NCBI RefSeq assembly: GCF_002278925.1
Contig: NZ_NCJH01000014.1
Span: forward strand, 41,702-105,701
Direction of reading: 5' to 3'
DNA from: Polaromonas sp. 39-63-25
Lineage (GTDB): Bacteria; Pseudomonadota; Gammaproteobacteria; Burkholderiales; Burkholderiaceae_C
Length of the DNA: 64,000 bases
Shown here: piece by piece, positions 43,371-50,595 of the stretch
Layout of the letters: each line of letters begins with the position of its first letter
Numbering within the stretch: the first letter of the stretch is position 1
Translations under genes and position numbers: made by a program
The notes under the pieces: model-generated
What the model was told of the DNA's origin: nothing
Databases searched by the model: none
The model's input: the letters and a program-made list of their open reading frames with translations, nothing else

Positions 43371-44588
43371 TTACTTCGACAGCAGGCGCATCGCCTCTTC
43401 CAGCCCCTTGATGGTCAAGGGGTACATGCGCTGGTTTACCAGCTGCTGGATCACGCTGATGCTCTGGCGGTACTGCCAGACGCCTTGCGGCTCGGGGTTG
43501 ATCCAGACAAATTTCGGGAAGGCGTTGGTCAGCCGCTGCATCCACTCGGCGCCGGCTTCCTCGTTGTTGTATTCGACGCTGCCCCCCGGTTGCAAAATTT
43601 CATACGGGCTCATGGTCGCGTCGCCCACAAAGATCAGCTTGTAGTCCTTGTTGTACTTGCGGATGATGTCCCAGGTCGCAAACTTCTCGCTGAAGCGGCG
43701 GCGGTTGTTCTTCCACATGAAGTCATAGACGCAGTTGTGGAAGTAATAGAACTCGATGTGCTTGAACTCGGTCTTGGTGGCGGAGAACAGTTCTTCCACG
43801 CGGCTGATGTGTTCGTCCATGGTGCCGCCCACGTCCATCAGCAGCAGCACCTTCACGTTGTTGTGGCGCTCCGGCACCATCTTGATGTCCAGCCAGCCGG
43901 CGTTGGCCGCGGTGGACTTGATGGTGTCGTCCAGGTCCAGTTCCTCGACATGGCCTTCACGCGCAAACTTGCGCAGGCGGCGCAGCGCGACCTTGATGTT
44001 GCGCGTGCCCAGCTCCTGGGTGTCGTCGTAGTCCTTGTAGGCGCGCTGGTCCCAGACTTTCACCGCGCTTTTGTTGCGGCTTTTTTCCTGGCCGATGCGT
44101 ATGCCCTGCGGGTTGAAGCCGTTGGCGCCAAACGGCGAGGTGCCGCCCGTGCCTATCCACTTGCTGCCGCCTTCGTGGCGTTCCTTCTGTTCCTCGAAAC
44201 GCTTTTTCAGCGTTTCCATGAGTTCGTCCCAGCCCATCTTCTCGATCTTGGCCTTGTCTTCGGGGCTGAGTTCGAGCTCGAGGTTCTTGCGCAGCCACTC
44301 CAGCGGAATGTCCTTGGTGAAGTCGGCAATCATCTCCACACCCTTGAAGTAGGCCGCAAAGGCGCGGTCGAACTTGTCGTAGTGTTTTTCGTCCTTCACC
44401 AGCACGGTGCGGCTGAGGTAATAGAAGTCGTCGATCTTGTAGGCGCCCTCGCCGATCTCGCCGTCCTCCCCCTTGCCGCTGTTGGGCCCGACCACGCCGG
44501 CCTGCAGCGCTTCGAGCAGCATCAGGTATTCCTTGACCGAGACCGGCAGCTTGGCCGAACGCAGGGTGTAGAAGAAGTCGATCAACAT
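43371..44588 (-). CDS. VWA domain-containing protein (CoxE-like)
   Basis: A 405-residue cytoplasmic protein; the C-terminal half is a von Willebrand A domain starting at KVLLLMDVGGTMDEH near residue 245. The metal site DxSxS reads DVGGT, so the first Ser is Gly and the second Thr, suggesting weakened metal binding. The N-terminal half is charged and helical. VWA proteins of this sort act with MoxR AAA+ ATPases as chaperones inserting cofactors or remodelling complexes. It is the last gene of a four-gene operon led by moxR, 13 bp after the GNAT gene. Confidence 0.87.
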   Translation of the reverse strand: MLIDFFYTLRSAKLPVSVKEYLMLLEALQAGVVGPNSGKGEDGEIGEGAYKIDDFYYLSRTVLVKDEKHYDKFDRAFAAYFKGVEMIADFTKDIPLEWLRKNLELELSPEDKAKIEKMGWDELMETLKKRFEEQKERHEGGSKWIGTGGTSPFGANGFNPQGIRIGQEKSRNKSAVKVWDQRAYKDYDDTQELGTRNIKVALRRLRKFAREGHVEELDLDDTIKSTAANAGWLDIKMVPERHNNVKVLLLMDVGGTMDEHISRVEELFSATKTEFKHIEFYYFHNCVYDFMWKNNRRRFSEKFATWDIIRKYNKDYKLIFVGDATMSPYEILQPGGSVEYNNEEAGAEWMQRLTNAFPKFVWINPEPQGVWQYRQSISVIQQLVNQRMYPLTIKGLEEAMRLLSK

Positions 44589-44601
44589 GGCAGGACTCCT
44601 T

Positions 44602-45207
44602 TCAGGCTTTTGGCGCGCGTGGTTTGTCGAGCAGGTACAGGAGTTGCGCTTTCACTTCCGGCCACTCGCCGGAGCGCAGGCTGTACATCACCGTGTCGCG
44701 AATCGTGCCGTCGCGCCGCAGCGCGTGGCCGCGGATCACGCCGTCTTTTTTGGCGCCCAGGCGCTCGATGGCGCGCTGCGAGGCGAAGTTGAAGTTGTCG
44801 GTACGCCAGCCCACCACGTGGCAGCCCAGGGCCTCGAACGCGTGGGTGAGCATCAGCAGCTTGCAGGTGGTGTTGACATGGGTGCGCTGGCAGCGCGCGG
44901 CGTACCAGGTGTAGCCAATCTCCACGCGTTTCACGGCCGGCAGGATGTCGTGGTAACTGGTGCTGCCCAGCACGGTGCCGCTGGCGGCGTCGCGCACGGC
45001 AAAGGCGAAGCGGTGGCCGGCATCGCGGGCCTTGAGCGCGTCGTCGATGTAGGTGCGGGTCTGGTCCGGCTCCGGGACCGAGGTCACGCGCAGCTTCCAC
45101 AGTTCACCGTCGGCGGCCGCGGCGCGCAGGCCGGCTTCGTGGTCCAGCGCCAGCGGCACCAGCTCGATGCCACGCCCGGAAAGAATGACGGCTTGCACAA
45201 AACTCAT
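44602..45207 (-). CDS. GNAT family N-acetyltransferase (RimJ/RimL-like)
   Basis: A 201-residue acetyltransferase of the GNAT_3 type: EIGYTWYAARCQRTHVNTTCKL holds the acetyl-CoA-binding region in a loosened form (not the usual Q/RxxGxG/A), and VVGWRTDNFNFASQRAIERLGAKKDGVIRGH is the typical C-terminal signature. Substrate unknown; an alpha-amino or small amine group is likely. The start ATGA overlaps the stop of the upstream small membrane-protein gene, implying translational coupling, and it lies inside the MoxR-VWA operon. Confidence 0.88.
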   Translation of the reverse strand: MSFVQAVILSGRGIELVPLALDHEAGLRAAAADGELWKLRVTSVPEPDQTRTYIDDALKARDAGHRFAFAVRDAASGTVLGSTSYHDILPAVKRVEIGYTWYAARCQRTHVNTTCKLLMLTHAFEALGCHVVGWRTDNFNFASQRAIERLGAKKDGVIRGHALRRDGTIRDTVMYSLRSGEWPEVKAQLLYLLDKPRAPKA

Positions 45208-45443
45208 GTGTCTTTGCCCTGTTTTTTGGCCTGCGCACGGCGCCAGCGCCGCGCGATCTGCAGCCCCAGACCACCGCCCAGGCCGACCAGCACGATGCCG
45301 CCTATGGCGCTGTTGCCGTAACCGGCGGCAAAAATGTCCAGGCCGAACAGCCGGCCCAGCCAGAAGCCGAGTAGCGCGCCGCCGACAAAACCGACGGCGT
45401 CGGACAGGCCTTCGACCAGGAGATTGCGGGTGTCGCTTGCCAT
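45204..45443 (-). CDS. Small membrane protein with glycine-zipper helices
   Basis: A 79-residue protein with two hydrophobic, glycine-rich segments (GFVGGALLGFWLGRLFG and GGIVLVGLGGGLGLQI), a hydrophilic start and a strongly basic C terminus (ARRWRRAQAKKQGK). No family is recognised. It starts 8 bp after the moxR stop and overlaps the GNAT start by 4 bp, so it is made together with both. Confidence 0.75.
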   Translation of the reverse strand: MASDTRNLLVEGLSDAVGFVGGALLGFWLGRLFGLDIFAAGYGNSAIGGIVLVGLGGGLGLQIARRWRRAQAKKQGKDT

Positions 45444-45451
45444 GGCCGCGC

Positions 45452-46294
45452 CTAGCGGTTGTGGCGTTGCATGAACACCAGTTTTTCAAACAAGGTGACG
45501 TCCTGCTCGTTCTTGAGCAGCGCGCCCACCAGCGGCGGCACGGCCACCTTGTCTTCCTTGCTTTGCAGCGCTTCCAGTGGAATGTCTTCGGCCACCAGCA
45601 GCTTGAGCCAGTCCAGCAGTTCGCTGGTGGACGGCTTTTTCTTCAGGCCGGGCAGGTTGCGCACGTCGTAGAAGGTTTTCATGGCCGCGGCCAGCAGTTC
45701 CTTCTTGAGGCCGGGGAAGTGCACGTCGACGATCAGTTTCATCGTGTCGGCGTCCGGGAACTTGATGTAGTGGAAAAAGCAGCGGCGCAAGAAGGCGTCG
45801 GGCAGTTCCTTTTCGTTGTTCGAGGTGATGAAGACCAGCGGCCGGTGTTTGGCCTTGATCAGCTCGCGTGTCTCGTAGCAGTAGAACTCCATGCGGTCGA
45901 TCTCACGCAGAAGGTCGTTCGGAAACTCGATGTCGGCCTTGTCGATCTCGTCGATCAGCAGCGCCACCGGCTCGTCCGCAGTGAAGGCCTGCCAGAGCAC
46001 GCCCTTGATGATGTAGTTGTGGATGTCCTTGACCTTTTCGTCGCCGAGCTGCGAGTCGCGCAGGCGCGACACCGCGTCGTATTCATACAGGCCCTGCTGC
46101 GCCTTGGTGGTGGACTTGATGTGCCACTGCAACAGCGGCAGGCTCAGGGCTTCGGCCACTTCCTCGGCCAGCATGGTCTTGCCGGTGCCGGGCTCGCCCT
46201 TGACCAGCAGGGGCTTTTTCAGAGTGGCGGAGGCGTTGACGGCGAGCATCAGGTCCTGGGTGGCGACGTAGTTTTTGGAGCCTTGGAATTTCAT
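45452..46294 (-). CDS. MoxR family AAA+ ATPase
   Basis: A 280-residue AAA+ ATPase with Walker A GEPGTGKT (33-40), Walker B ALLIDEIDKAD, sensor 1 in LVFITSNNEKELPDAF with Arg finger RRC following. MoxR ATPases work with VWA proteins as chaperones for metal-centre or complex assembly. It heads an operon of moxR, a small membrane protein, a GNAT and the VWA gene. Its client is unknown; no methanol or CO dehydrogenase gene is in the window. Confidence 0.93.
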   Translation of the reverse strand: MKFQGSKNYVATQDLMLAVNASATLKKPLLVKGEPGTGKTMLAEEVAEALSLPLLQWHIKSTTKAQQGLYEYDAVSRLRDSQLGDEKVKDIHNYIIKGVLWQAFTADEPVALLIDEIDKADIEFPNDLLREIDRMEFYCYETRELIKAKHRPLVFITSNNEKELPDAFLRRCFFHYIKFPDADTMKLIVDVHFPGLKKELLAAAMKTFYDVRNLPGLKKKPSTSELLDWLKLLVAEDIPLEALQSKEDKVAVPPLVGALLKNEQDVTLFEKLVFMQRHNR

Positions 46295-46376
46295 GGTGGA
46301 CAGGAGGTAGGGACAGGAAGATGGGTGAATCTGCGGTGATTAAGCCGGGGCAGGATCGGGCCGCGGCAGGCACAGA

Positions 46377-46382
46377 TATAAT
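46377..46382 (+). promoter_or_regulatory. -10 box for the cytochrome c gene
   Basis: A perfect TATAAT 48 bp before the cytochrome ATG. No good -35 hexamer is found at 16-18 nt, so an activator may be needed. Confidence 0.45.
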
Positions 46383-46429
46383 CAGCGGTTGTTTTTTATA
46401 ACAAATTCTCACCTGATTGTGCGCGCAAA

Positions 46430-47095
46430 ATGACCAAGCTGTTCACCACGTTATTCGCCCTGGCTGTCTCATTTGTGACGGTTTCCGCCCATTCCCAGGA
46501 CATCAAGGGTGATGTCAAGGCAGGCGAAACCAAAAATGCCATGTGTATTGGCTGCCATGGCATCAAGGGTTACCAGGCCAGTTTCCCCGAGGTCTACAAA
46601 GTCCCCATGATTTCAGGCCAGAGCGCCAAGTACATTGACGCGGCCCTGCATGCCTATAAAAAGGGTGAGCGCAAACACCCCACGATGCGCGGCATCGCCG
46701 AGTCGCTGAACGACCAGGACATTGCCGATCTGGCCGCGTATTACGCCCAGCATGGCGTGACCGAAGGCGCAGCCGCTGCAGCGCGCACCGCCAAAACGCC
46801 CAGCCCGGCCGTCACTGCCTTGCTGGGCAAGGCCAATTGCGCGTCCTGCCACGGCGCCGACTTCAGCAAGCCGATCGATCCGTCCTATCCCAAGCTCGGC
46901 GGCCAGCATGCCGACTACCTGTTTGTGGCGCTCAAGGCCTACAAGGTGGAAAACAACAAAACCGTGGGTCGCGGCAACGCCATCATGGCGGGCATGGCCA
47001 AGCAGTACACCAACGCTGAGCTCAAGCAGTTGGCCAACTACCTGGCGTCTGTCGAGGGTGACCTGAAAGTGGTTCCGCAGAGCAAGTTCCGTTAA
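46430..47095 (+). CDS. Diheme cytochrome c (c4-like)
   Basis: A 221-residue periplasmic electron carrier: signal peptide (cleavage near AHS-QD, about residue 22) and two tandem class I heme domains with CIGCH (39-43) and CASCH (about 137-141), each followed by a distal Met (e.g. VPMISG and AIMAGMA). This is the cytochrome c4 layout, which ferries electrons between bc1 and terminal oxidases. A strong terminator lies 12 bp after the stop; it is a one-gene unit. Confidence 0.92.
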   Translation: MTKLFTTLFALAVSFVTVSAHSQDIKGDVKAGETKNAMCIGCHGIKGYQASFPEVYKVPMISGQSAKYIDAALHAYKKGERKHPTMRGIAESLNDQDIADLAAYYAQHGVTEGAAAAARTAKTPSPAVTALLGKANCASCHGADFSKPIDPSYPKLGGQHADYLFVALKAYKVENNKTVGRGNAIMAGMAKQYTNAELKQLANYLASVEGDLKVVPQSKFR

Positions 47096-47107
47096 GCGCA
47101 CTTTGCA

Positions 47108-47146
47108 CCCACGAAAAAGCCGCTGAATCAGCGGCTTTTTCGTGGG
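47108..47146. terminator. Rho-independent terminator after cytochrome c
   Basis: CCCACGAAAAAGCCGCTGA and TCAGCGGCTTTTTCGTGGG are perfect 19-bp complements around a single base; the effective stem GCCGCTG/CAGCGGC is followed by TTTTT. Confidence 0.9.
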
Positions 47147-47187
47147 CGATTACCCGGACACCCAACGGCGGGGCTTTTTTTTCAAGC

Positions 47188-47278
47188 AGGGGCCGCGGGT
47201 CCGGCTTTGCCGGCCCGCAGGCGCAGTGCCCCGAGGGGCTGGAGCCTGCAGCTCCAAAGCTGCTTGAGCAGCTTTGGA
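47188..47278. repeat. GC-rich repeat (copy 3) and a perfect 12-bp inverted repeat
   Basis: AGCAGGGGCCGCGGGTCCGG and its continuation repeat the blocks at 18596 and 18719. Then TCCAAAGCTGCT (47253-47264) and AGCAGCTTTGGA (47267-47278) form a 12-bp inverted repeat with a 2-nt loop. The following 80 bp to the DUF1841 stop are GC-rich and palindromic with no gene. Confidence 0.75.
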
Positions 47279-47358
47279 CAGGCGACAGAGGCGAAGCGTC
47301 TCGCGAGCCGCGGCCTGCAAGGCCTCGAGAGCTACGCGAAGCGAGCGAACGGGGGGGG

Positions 47359-47793
47359 CTAATCTCTTGTGGCGTGGCGCTGCACGCAGGCGATGTAGGC
47401 GGCGCCGTCGGGCGGGCGGCCGGCGCGCTGGCTTTCCCAGACCATCTGGCCCAGGCAGTCCATGGCTTCATGGTGGGCGTCGTGCAGCGAATTGCGCCGC
47501 GCGGTCAGCAGCTCGACCGCCTGCCGGATGCCGCGCGGCTGGTCAATCGAACACTGCTCGCTGATCGACAGGTGCATGGACAGGTGAAGGAAGGGGTTGG
47601 TCTTGCCGTCTTCAGCGTCGTACATCTTCTGCAGCGCTGCATCGGCATCGGCAAAGTCGGCGTGGTACTCGGGGTGCTCGTCGATCCACTGGCTTGCTAT
47701 GATTTCAATAGCTTCCAGTGCTTGCCCGGAGCGGGCTTTGGCGTAAACGGAACAAAAAAAACGACGGACGTCGGCTTGTGAAGGCGTGAACAT
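47359..47793 (-). CDS. DUF1841 family protein
   Basis: A 144-residue cytoplasmic protein starting MFTPSQADVRRFFCSVYAK and containing HPEYHADFAD and NPFLHLSMHLSISEQ, hallmarks of DUF1841, a beta-proteobacterial family of unknown function rich in His and helices. A stretch at 47693-47745 (GCTATGATTTCAATAGC plus a GCCCGGAGCGGGC arm) resembles the AGCTAT repeat and is read in frame as EAIEIIAS. Confidence 0.85.
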   Translation of the reverse strand: MFTPSQADVRRFFCSVYAKARSGQALEAIEIIASQWIDEHPEYHADFADADAALQKMYDAEDGKTNPFLHLSMHLSISEQCSIDQPRGIRQAVELLTARRNSLHDAHHEAMDCLGQMVWESQRAGRPPDGAAYIACVQRHATRD

Positions 47794-47973
47794 GGGTCAA
47801 GCGTAGCATGGGGTCTGTGCTTGTTGCTGCTGTGGTGTTTCCGGGACGCCAAAAAAGGTCCGTCGGCAATGTCCTACGCGCCCTGCAGGGTCTTATCGGC
47901 TAGATTACCTGCACGGCAGCGTGATCCCGGCAAGCGCGCGCCGGCATACCCATCATCCGGCGAGGAGAATTTC

Positions 47974-48195
47974 ATGAATGCAGTCAGAATCACAGGCATT
48001 GTCCTGATCGTGCTCGGCCTGGCCGGTTTTTTCACCGGCGGTTTCAGCTTCACCAAGGACACCACCAAAGCCAACATCGGCCCGCTCGAACTGGTCGTCA
48101 AGGAAAAAGAGTCGGTCAATGTGCCCCAGTGGCTCAGCATTGGCGCGATTGTCCTGGGCGCCGTGGTGCTGGTCATGGGTTCCCGCAAGTCCTGA
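47974..48195 (+). CDS. Small two-span membrane protein (DUF3185-like)
   Basis: A 73-residue protein with two hydrophobic helices (ITGIVLIVLGLAGFFTGG and IGAIVLGAVVLVMG) joined by a polar loop. Small proteins of this layout belong to a poorly described inner-membrane family in proteobacteria. GAGGAGA lies 7 nt before the ATG, a strong ribosome-binding site that supports it being real. Function unknown. Confidence 0.8.
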   Translation: MNAVRITGIVLIVLGLAGFFTGGFSFTKDTTKANIGPLELVVKEKESVNVPQWLSIGAIVLGAVVLVMGSRKS

Positions 48196-48219
48196 ACGGC
48201 CCGTCGGGTCATGGCCCGA

Positions 48220-49035
48220 TCAGGTGCGTTGAACGCTGAGCAGGCGTGAAATCGTTTGCGCGGCGGCCAGCAGGGCCGGCAGCATGCTGTCCTGCATGGC
48301 CCTGGCACTGGTCCGGTTGGCCTGGCCACTGATGTTCAGGGCCGCCACCGTCTTGCCTAGCCGGTCGTGAATCGGCGCGGCCATGGACACCAGGCCTTCT
48401 TCGAGTTCCTGGTTCACCAGGCACCAGCCCTGCTTGCGCGTCTGCGCAATTTTCTGGCGCAAGGCGTCCAGGTCCGTCAGCGTGTGGCGGGTGAGCGGCG
48501 CCAGTTCCGAGGCTTTCAGGCAAGCCAGCGCTTCGCCCTCTGGCAAGCCGGCCAGCAACACGCGGCCCATGGACGTGCAGTAGGCCGGCAGGCGCGAACC
48601 GACCCCCAGCGTGATGCTCATGATCTTGTGGGTGGCCACCCGCATCACATACACAATGTCCGTGCCTTCCAGCACCGCGGCAGAACACGACTCCCCGACT
48701 TCCCCGGCAAGACCCTCCATCACCGGTTCGGCCAGGTTCCAGATCGGCATGGACGACAGGTAGGCAAAGCCCAGGTCCAGGATGCGCGGGGTCAGGGAAA
48801 ACAACTTGCCGTCGCTGACGACATAACCGAGCGTCTGCAGGGTCAGCAAAATGCGCCGCGCACCGGCGCGGGTCAAGCCGCTGCGCGCCGCCACCTCGCT
48901 CAGCGTCTGGCGGGGCGATTGCGCGCTGAAGGAGCGGATGACCTCCAGCCCGCGTGCAAAGGACTGGACATAACTGTCGCCCGGCGCGGGGCCGGGACGG
49001 CCATCAGGGCCCGAAGGGGATGCAGCAATTGCCAT
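48220..49035 (-). CDS. pcaR: IclR family regulator, PcaR/PcaU/PobR subgroup
   Basis: A 271-residue regulator with an N-terminal winged helix (SYVQSFARGLEVIRSFSAQ, then LTRAGARRILLTLQTLGY) and the IclR effector domain (AYCTSMGRVLLAGLPEG, VSMAAPIHD). The N-terminal wording is that of the Pca/Pob subgroup, which responds to beta-ketoadipate or protocatechuate. It is divergent from pcaIJF across 93 bp that hold a clear operator palindrome, so it very probably activates those genes. Confidence 0.88.
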   Translation of the reverse strand: MAIAASPSGPDGRPGPAPGDSYVQSFARGLEVIRSFSAQSPRQTLSEVAARSGLTRAGARRILLTLQTLGYVVSDGKLFSLTPRILDLGFAYLSSMPIWNLAEPVMEGLAGEVGESCSAAVLEGTDIVYVMRVATHKIMSITLGVGSRLPAYCTSMGRVLLAGLPEGEALACLKASELAPLTRHTLTDLDALRQKIAQTRKQGWCLVNQELEEGLVSMAAPIHDRLGKTVAALNISGQANRTSARAMQDSMLPALLAAAQTISRLLSVQRT

Positions 49036-49059
49036 GGGTGCGGAAATCTCCTAAAATTC

Positions 49060-49093
49060 ATTATACGAACATTTGTTCTACATAAGAACAAAT
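49060..49093. promoter_or_regulatory. PcaR operator and pcaR -10 box
   Basis: ATTTGTTCT (49071-49079) and AGAACAAAT (49085-49093) form a perfect 9-bp inverted repeat with a 5-nt gap; a further half site GAAC precedes at 49067. PcaU/PobR operators are likewise a palindrome plus an extra repeat. On the minus strand TATAAT (49065-49060) is the likely -10 of pcaR, so regulator binding would also control its own gene. Confidence 0.65.
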
Positions 49094-49128
49094 TTCAGGC
49101 GAATGATTTTTCCGACGGAGACAGTTTC

Positions 49129-49845
49129 ATGATCAACAAGACAGCCCGGTCGGTGGCCGAGGCGCTGGCCGGTGTCAGGGACGGCTCAACCGTGCTGATC
49201 GGCGGCTTCGGCACGGCCGGCATCCCGAACGAACTGATAGACGGGCTCATTGCGCAGGGTGCGAAGGACCTGACCGTGGTCAACAACAACGCCGGCAATG
49301 CCGACATTGGTCTCGCGGCGCTGCTCAAGACCGGCCGCGTGCGCAAGATCATCTGCAGTTTTCCGCGCCAGGCCGACAGTTATGTTTTTGACGAGCTGTA
49401 CCGCACCGGCAAGCTCGAGCTGGAACTGGTGCCGCAGGGCAACCTGGCCGAGCGCCTGCGCGCGGCGGGGGCCGGCATCGGCGCGTTCTTTTCCCCCACC
49501 GGCTTCGGCACCGAGCTGGCCAAACAGGCCGATGGTTCGCCCAAGGAAACCCGCGAAATCAATGGCCGGCACTACGTGCTGGAAATGCCGATCTACGGCG
49601 ACGTGGCGCTGATCAAGGCCGAGTGCGGCGACCGCTGGGGCAACCTGGTGTACCGCAAGGCGGCGCGCAACTTTGGCCCGGTCATGGCGACAGCGGCCAG
49701 ACAAACGGTGGCGACCGTGCACGAGATCGTGGAGCTCGGCGCGCTGGACCCGGAACACATCGTGACCCCCGGCATCTTTGTGCACCGGATCGTGAAAATT
49801 GAGCGTGTCGCCACGCAGGCCGGCGGCTTCAAACAGGCAGCCTGA
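49129..49845 (+). CDS. pcaI: 3-oxoadipate CoA-transferase subunit A
   Basis: A 238-residue alpha subunit of a family I CoA transferase: GGFGTAGIPNELIDGL at the N terminus, VNNNAGNADIG and the ACxxxx-like AAGAGIGAFFSPTGFGT region. With PcaJ it moves CoA from succinyl-CoA to beta-ketoadipate. A SCOT-type acetoacetate transferase is the main alternative, but the pcaR and pcaF neighbours favour PcaI. GGAG precedes the ATG by 8 nt. Confidence 0.92.
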   Translation: MINKTARSVAEALAGVRDGSTVLIGGFGTAGIPNELIDGLIAQGAKDLTVVNNNAGNADIGLAALLKTGRVRKIICSFPRQADSYVFDELYRTGKLELELVPQGNLAERLRAAGAGIGAFFSPTGFGTELAKQADGSPKETREINGRHYVLEMPIYGDVALIKAECGDRWGNLVYRKAARNFGPVMATAARQTVATVHEIVELGALDPEHIVTPGIFVHRIVKIERVATQAGGFKQAA

Positions 49846-49846
49846 C

Positions 49847-50518
49847 ATGACTTACCAGAAACGCAGCAAAGACCAGCTCGCCGCCCGTGTGGCGCGTGAC
49901 ATCCATGACGGCGCCTACGTGAACCTGGGCATAGGCATGCCGACGCAGGTTGCGAACCACCTGCCCGAAGGAATCGAGGTCATCCTGCAGAGCGAAAACG
50001 GCATCCTGGGCATGGGCCCGGCGCCAGCCGAGGGCGACGAAGACTTTGACCTGATCAATGCCGGCAAGCAGCCGGTGACCCTGCTCAAGGGCGGCGCCTA
50101 TTTCCACCATGCCGACAGCTTCGCGATGATGCGCGGCGGCCACCTGGACATCTGTGTGCTCGGCGCCTTTCAGGTCTCAAGCACCGGCGACCTGGCCAAC
50201 TGGAGCACCGGCGAGCCCGGCGCCATTCCGGCCGTGGGCGGTGCCATGGACCTCGCCATCGGTGCCAGGCAGACCTGGGTCATGATGGACCTGCTGACCA
50301 AAAAAGGCGAGAGCAAAGTGGTCAAGACCTGCAGCTACCCGCTGACCGGCATAGCCTGCGTCAAACGCATCTACTCCGACCTGGCCACGCTGGAATGCAC
50401 GCCGCAAGGCCTCCGGCTGGTGGATAAAGTCGAGGGGCTGGCGCACGACGAGCTGGAGAAGCTGGTCGGCCTGCCGATTGGTATTGCTCCCTCTCCCTCC
50501 GGCAGAGGGCAGGGGTGA
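49847..50518 (+). CDS. pcaJ: 3-oxoadipate CoA-transferase subunit B
   Basis: A 223-residue beta subunit containing the catalytic Glu in VILQSENGILGMGPAP and the GGAMDLAIGARQTWVMMD segment. The ATG follows the pcaI stop by 1 bp, implying coupling. The natural end would be near VGLPI; the last residues (IAPSPSGRGQG) are read from the intergenic inverted repeat that begins at about 50487, so a repeat has supplied the stop codon. Confidence 0.92.
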   Translation: MTYQKRSKDQLAARVARDIHDGAYVNLGIGMPTQVANHLPEGIEVILQSENGILGMGPAPAEGDEDFDLINAGKQPVTLLKGGAYFHHADSFAMMRGGHLDICVLGAFQVSSTGDLANWSTGEPGAIPAVGGAMDLAIGARQTWVMMDLLTKKGESKVVKTCSYPLTGIACVKRIYSDLATLECTPQGLRLVDKVEGLAHDELEKLVGLPIGIAPSPSGRGQG

Positions 50519-50578
50519 GGGCAAGCCGGCACACGAAGAGCCCTCACCCACACCCTCTCCCAAAGGGAGAGGGAAACT
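50487..50578. repeat. Inverted repeat CTCCCTCTCCC...GGGAGAGGGA
   Basis: CTCCCTCTCCCTCCGGCAGA with GGGTGAGGGC on the left faces GCCCTCACCC and AAAGGGAGAGGGA on the right across about 25 bp. This hairpin-forming element overlaps the last codons of pcaJ and fills the gap before pcaF. Confidence 0.8.
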
Positions 50579-50595
50579 TTCACTAAAGGACACAC

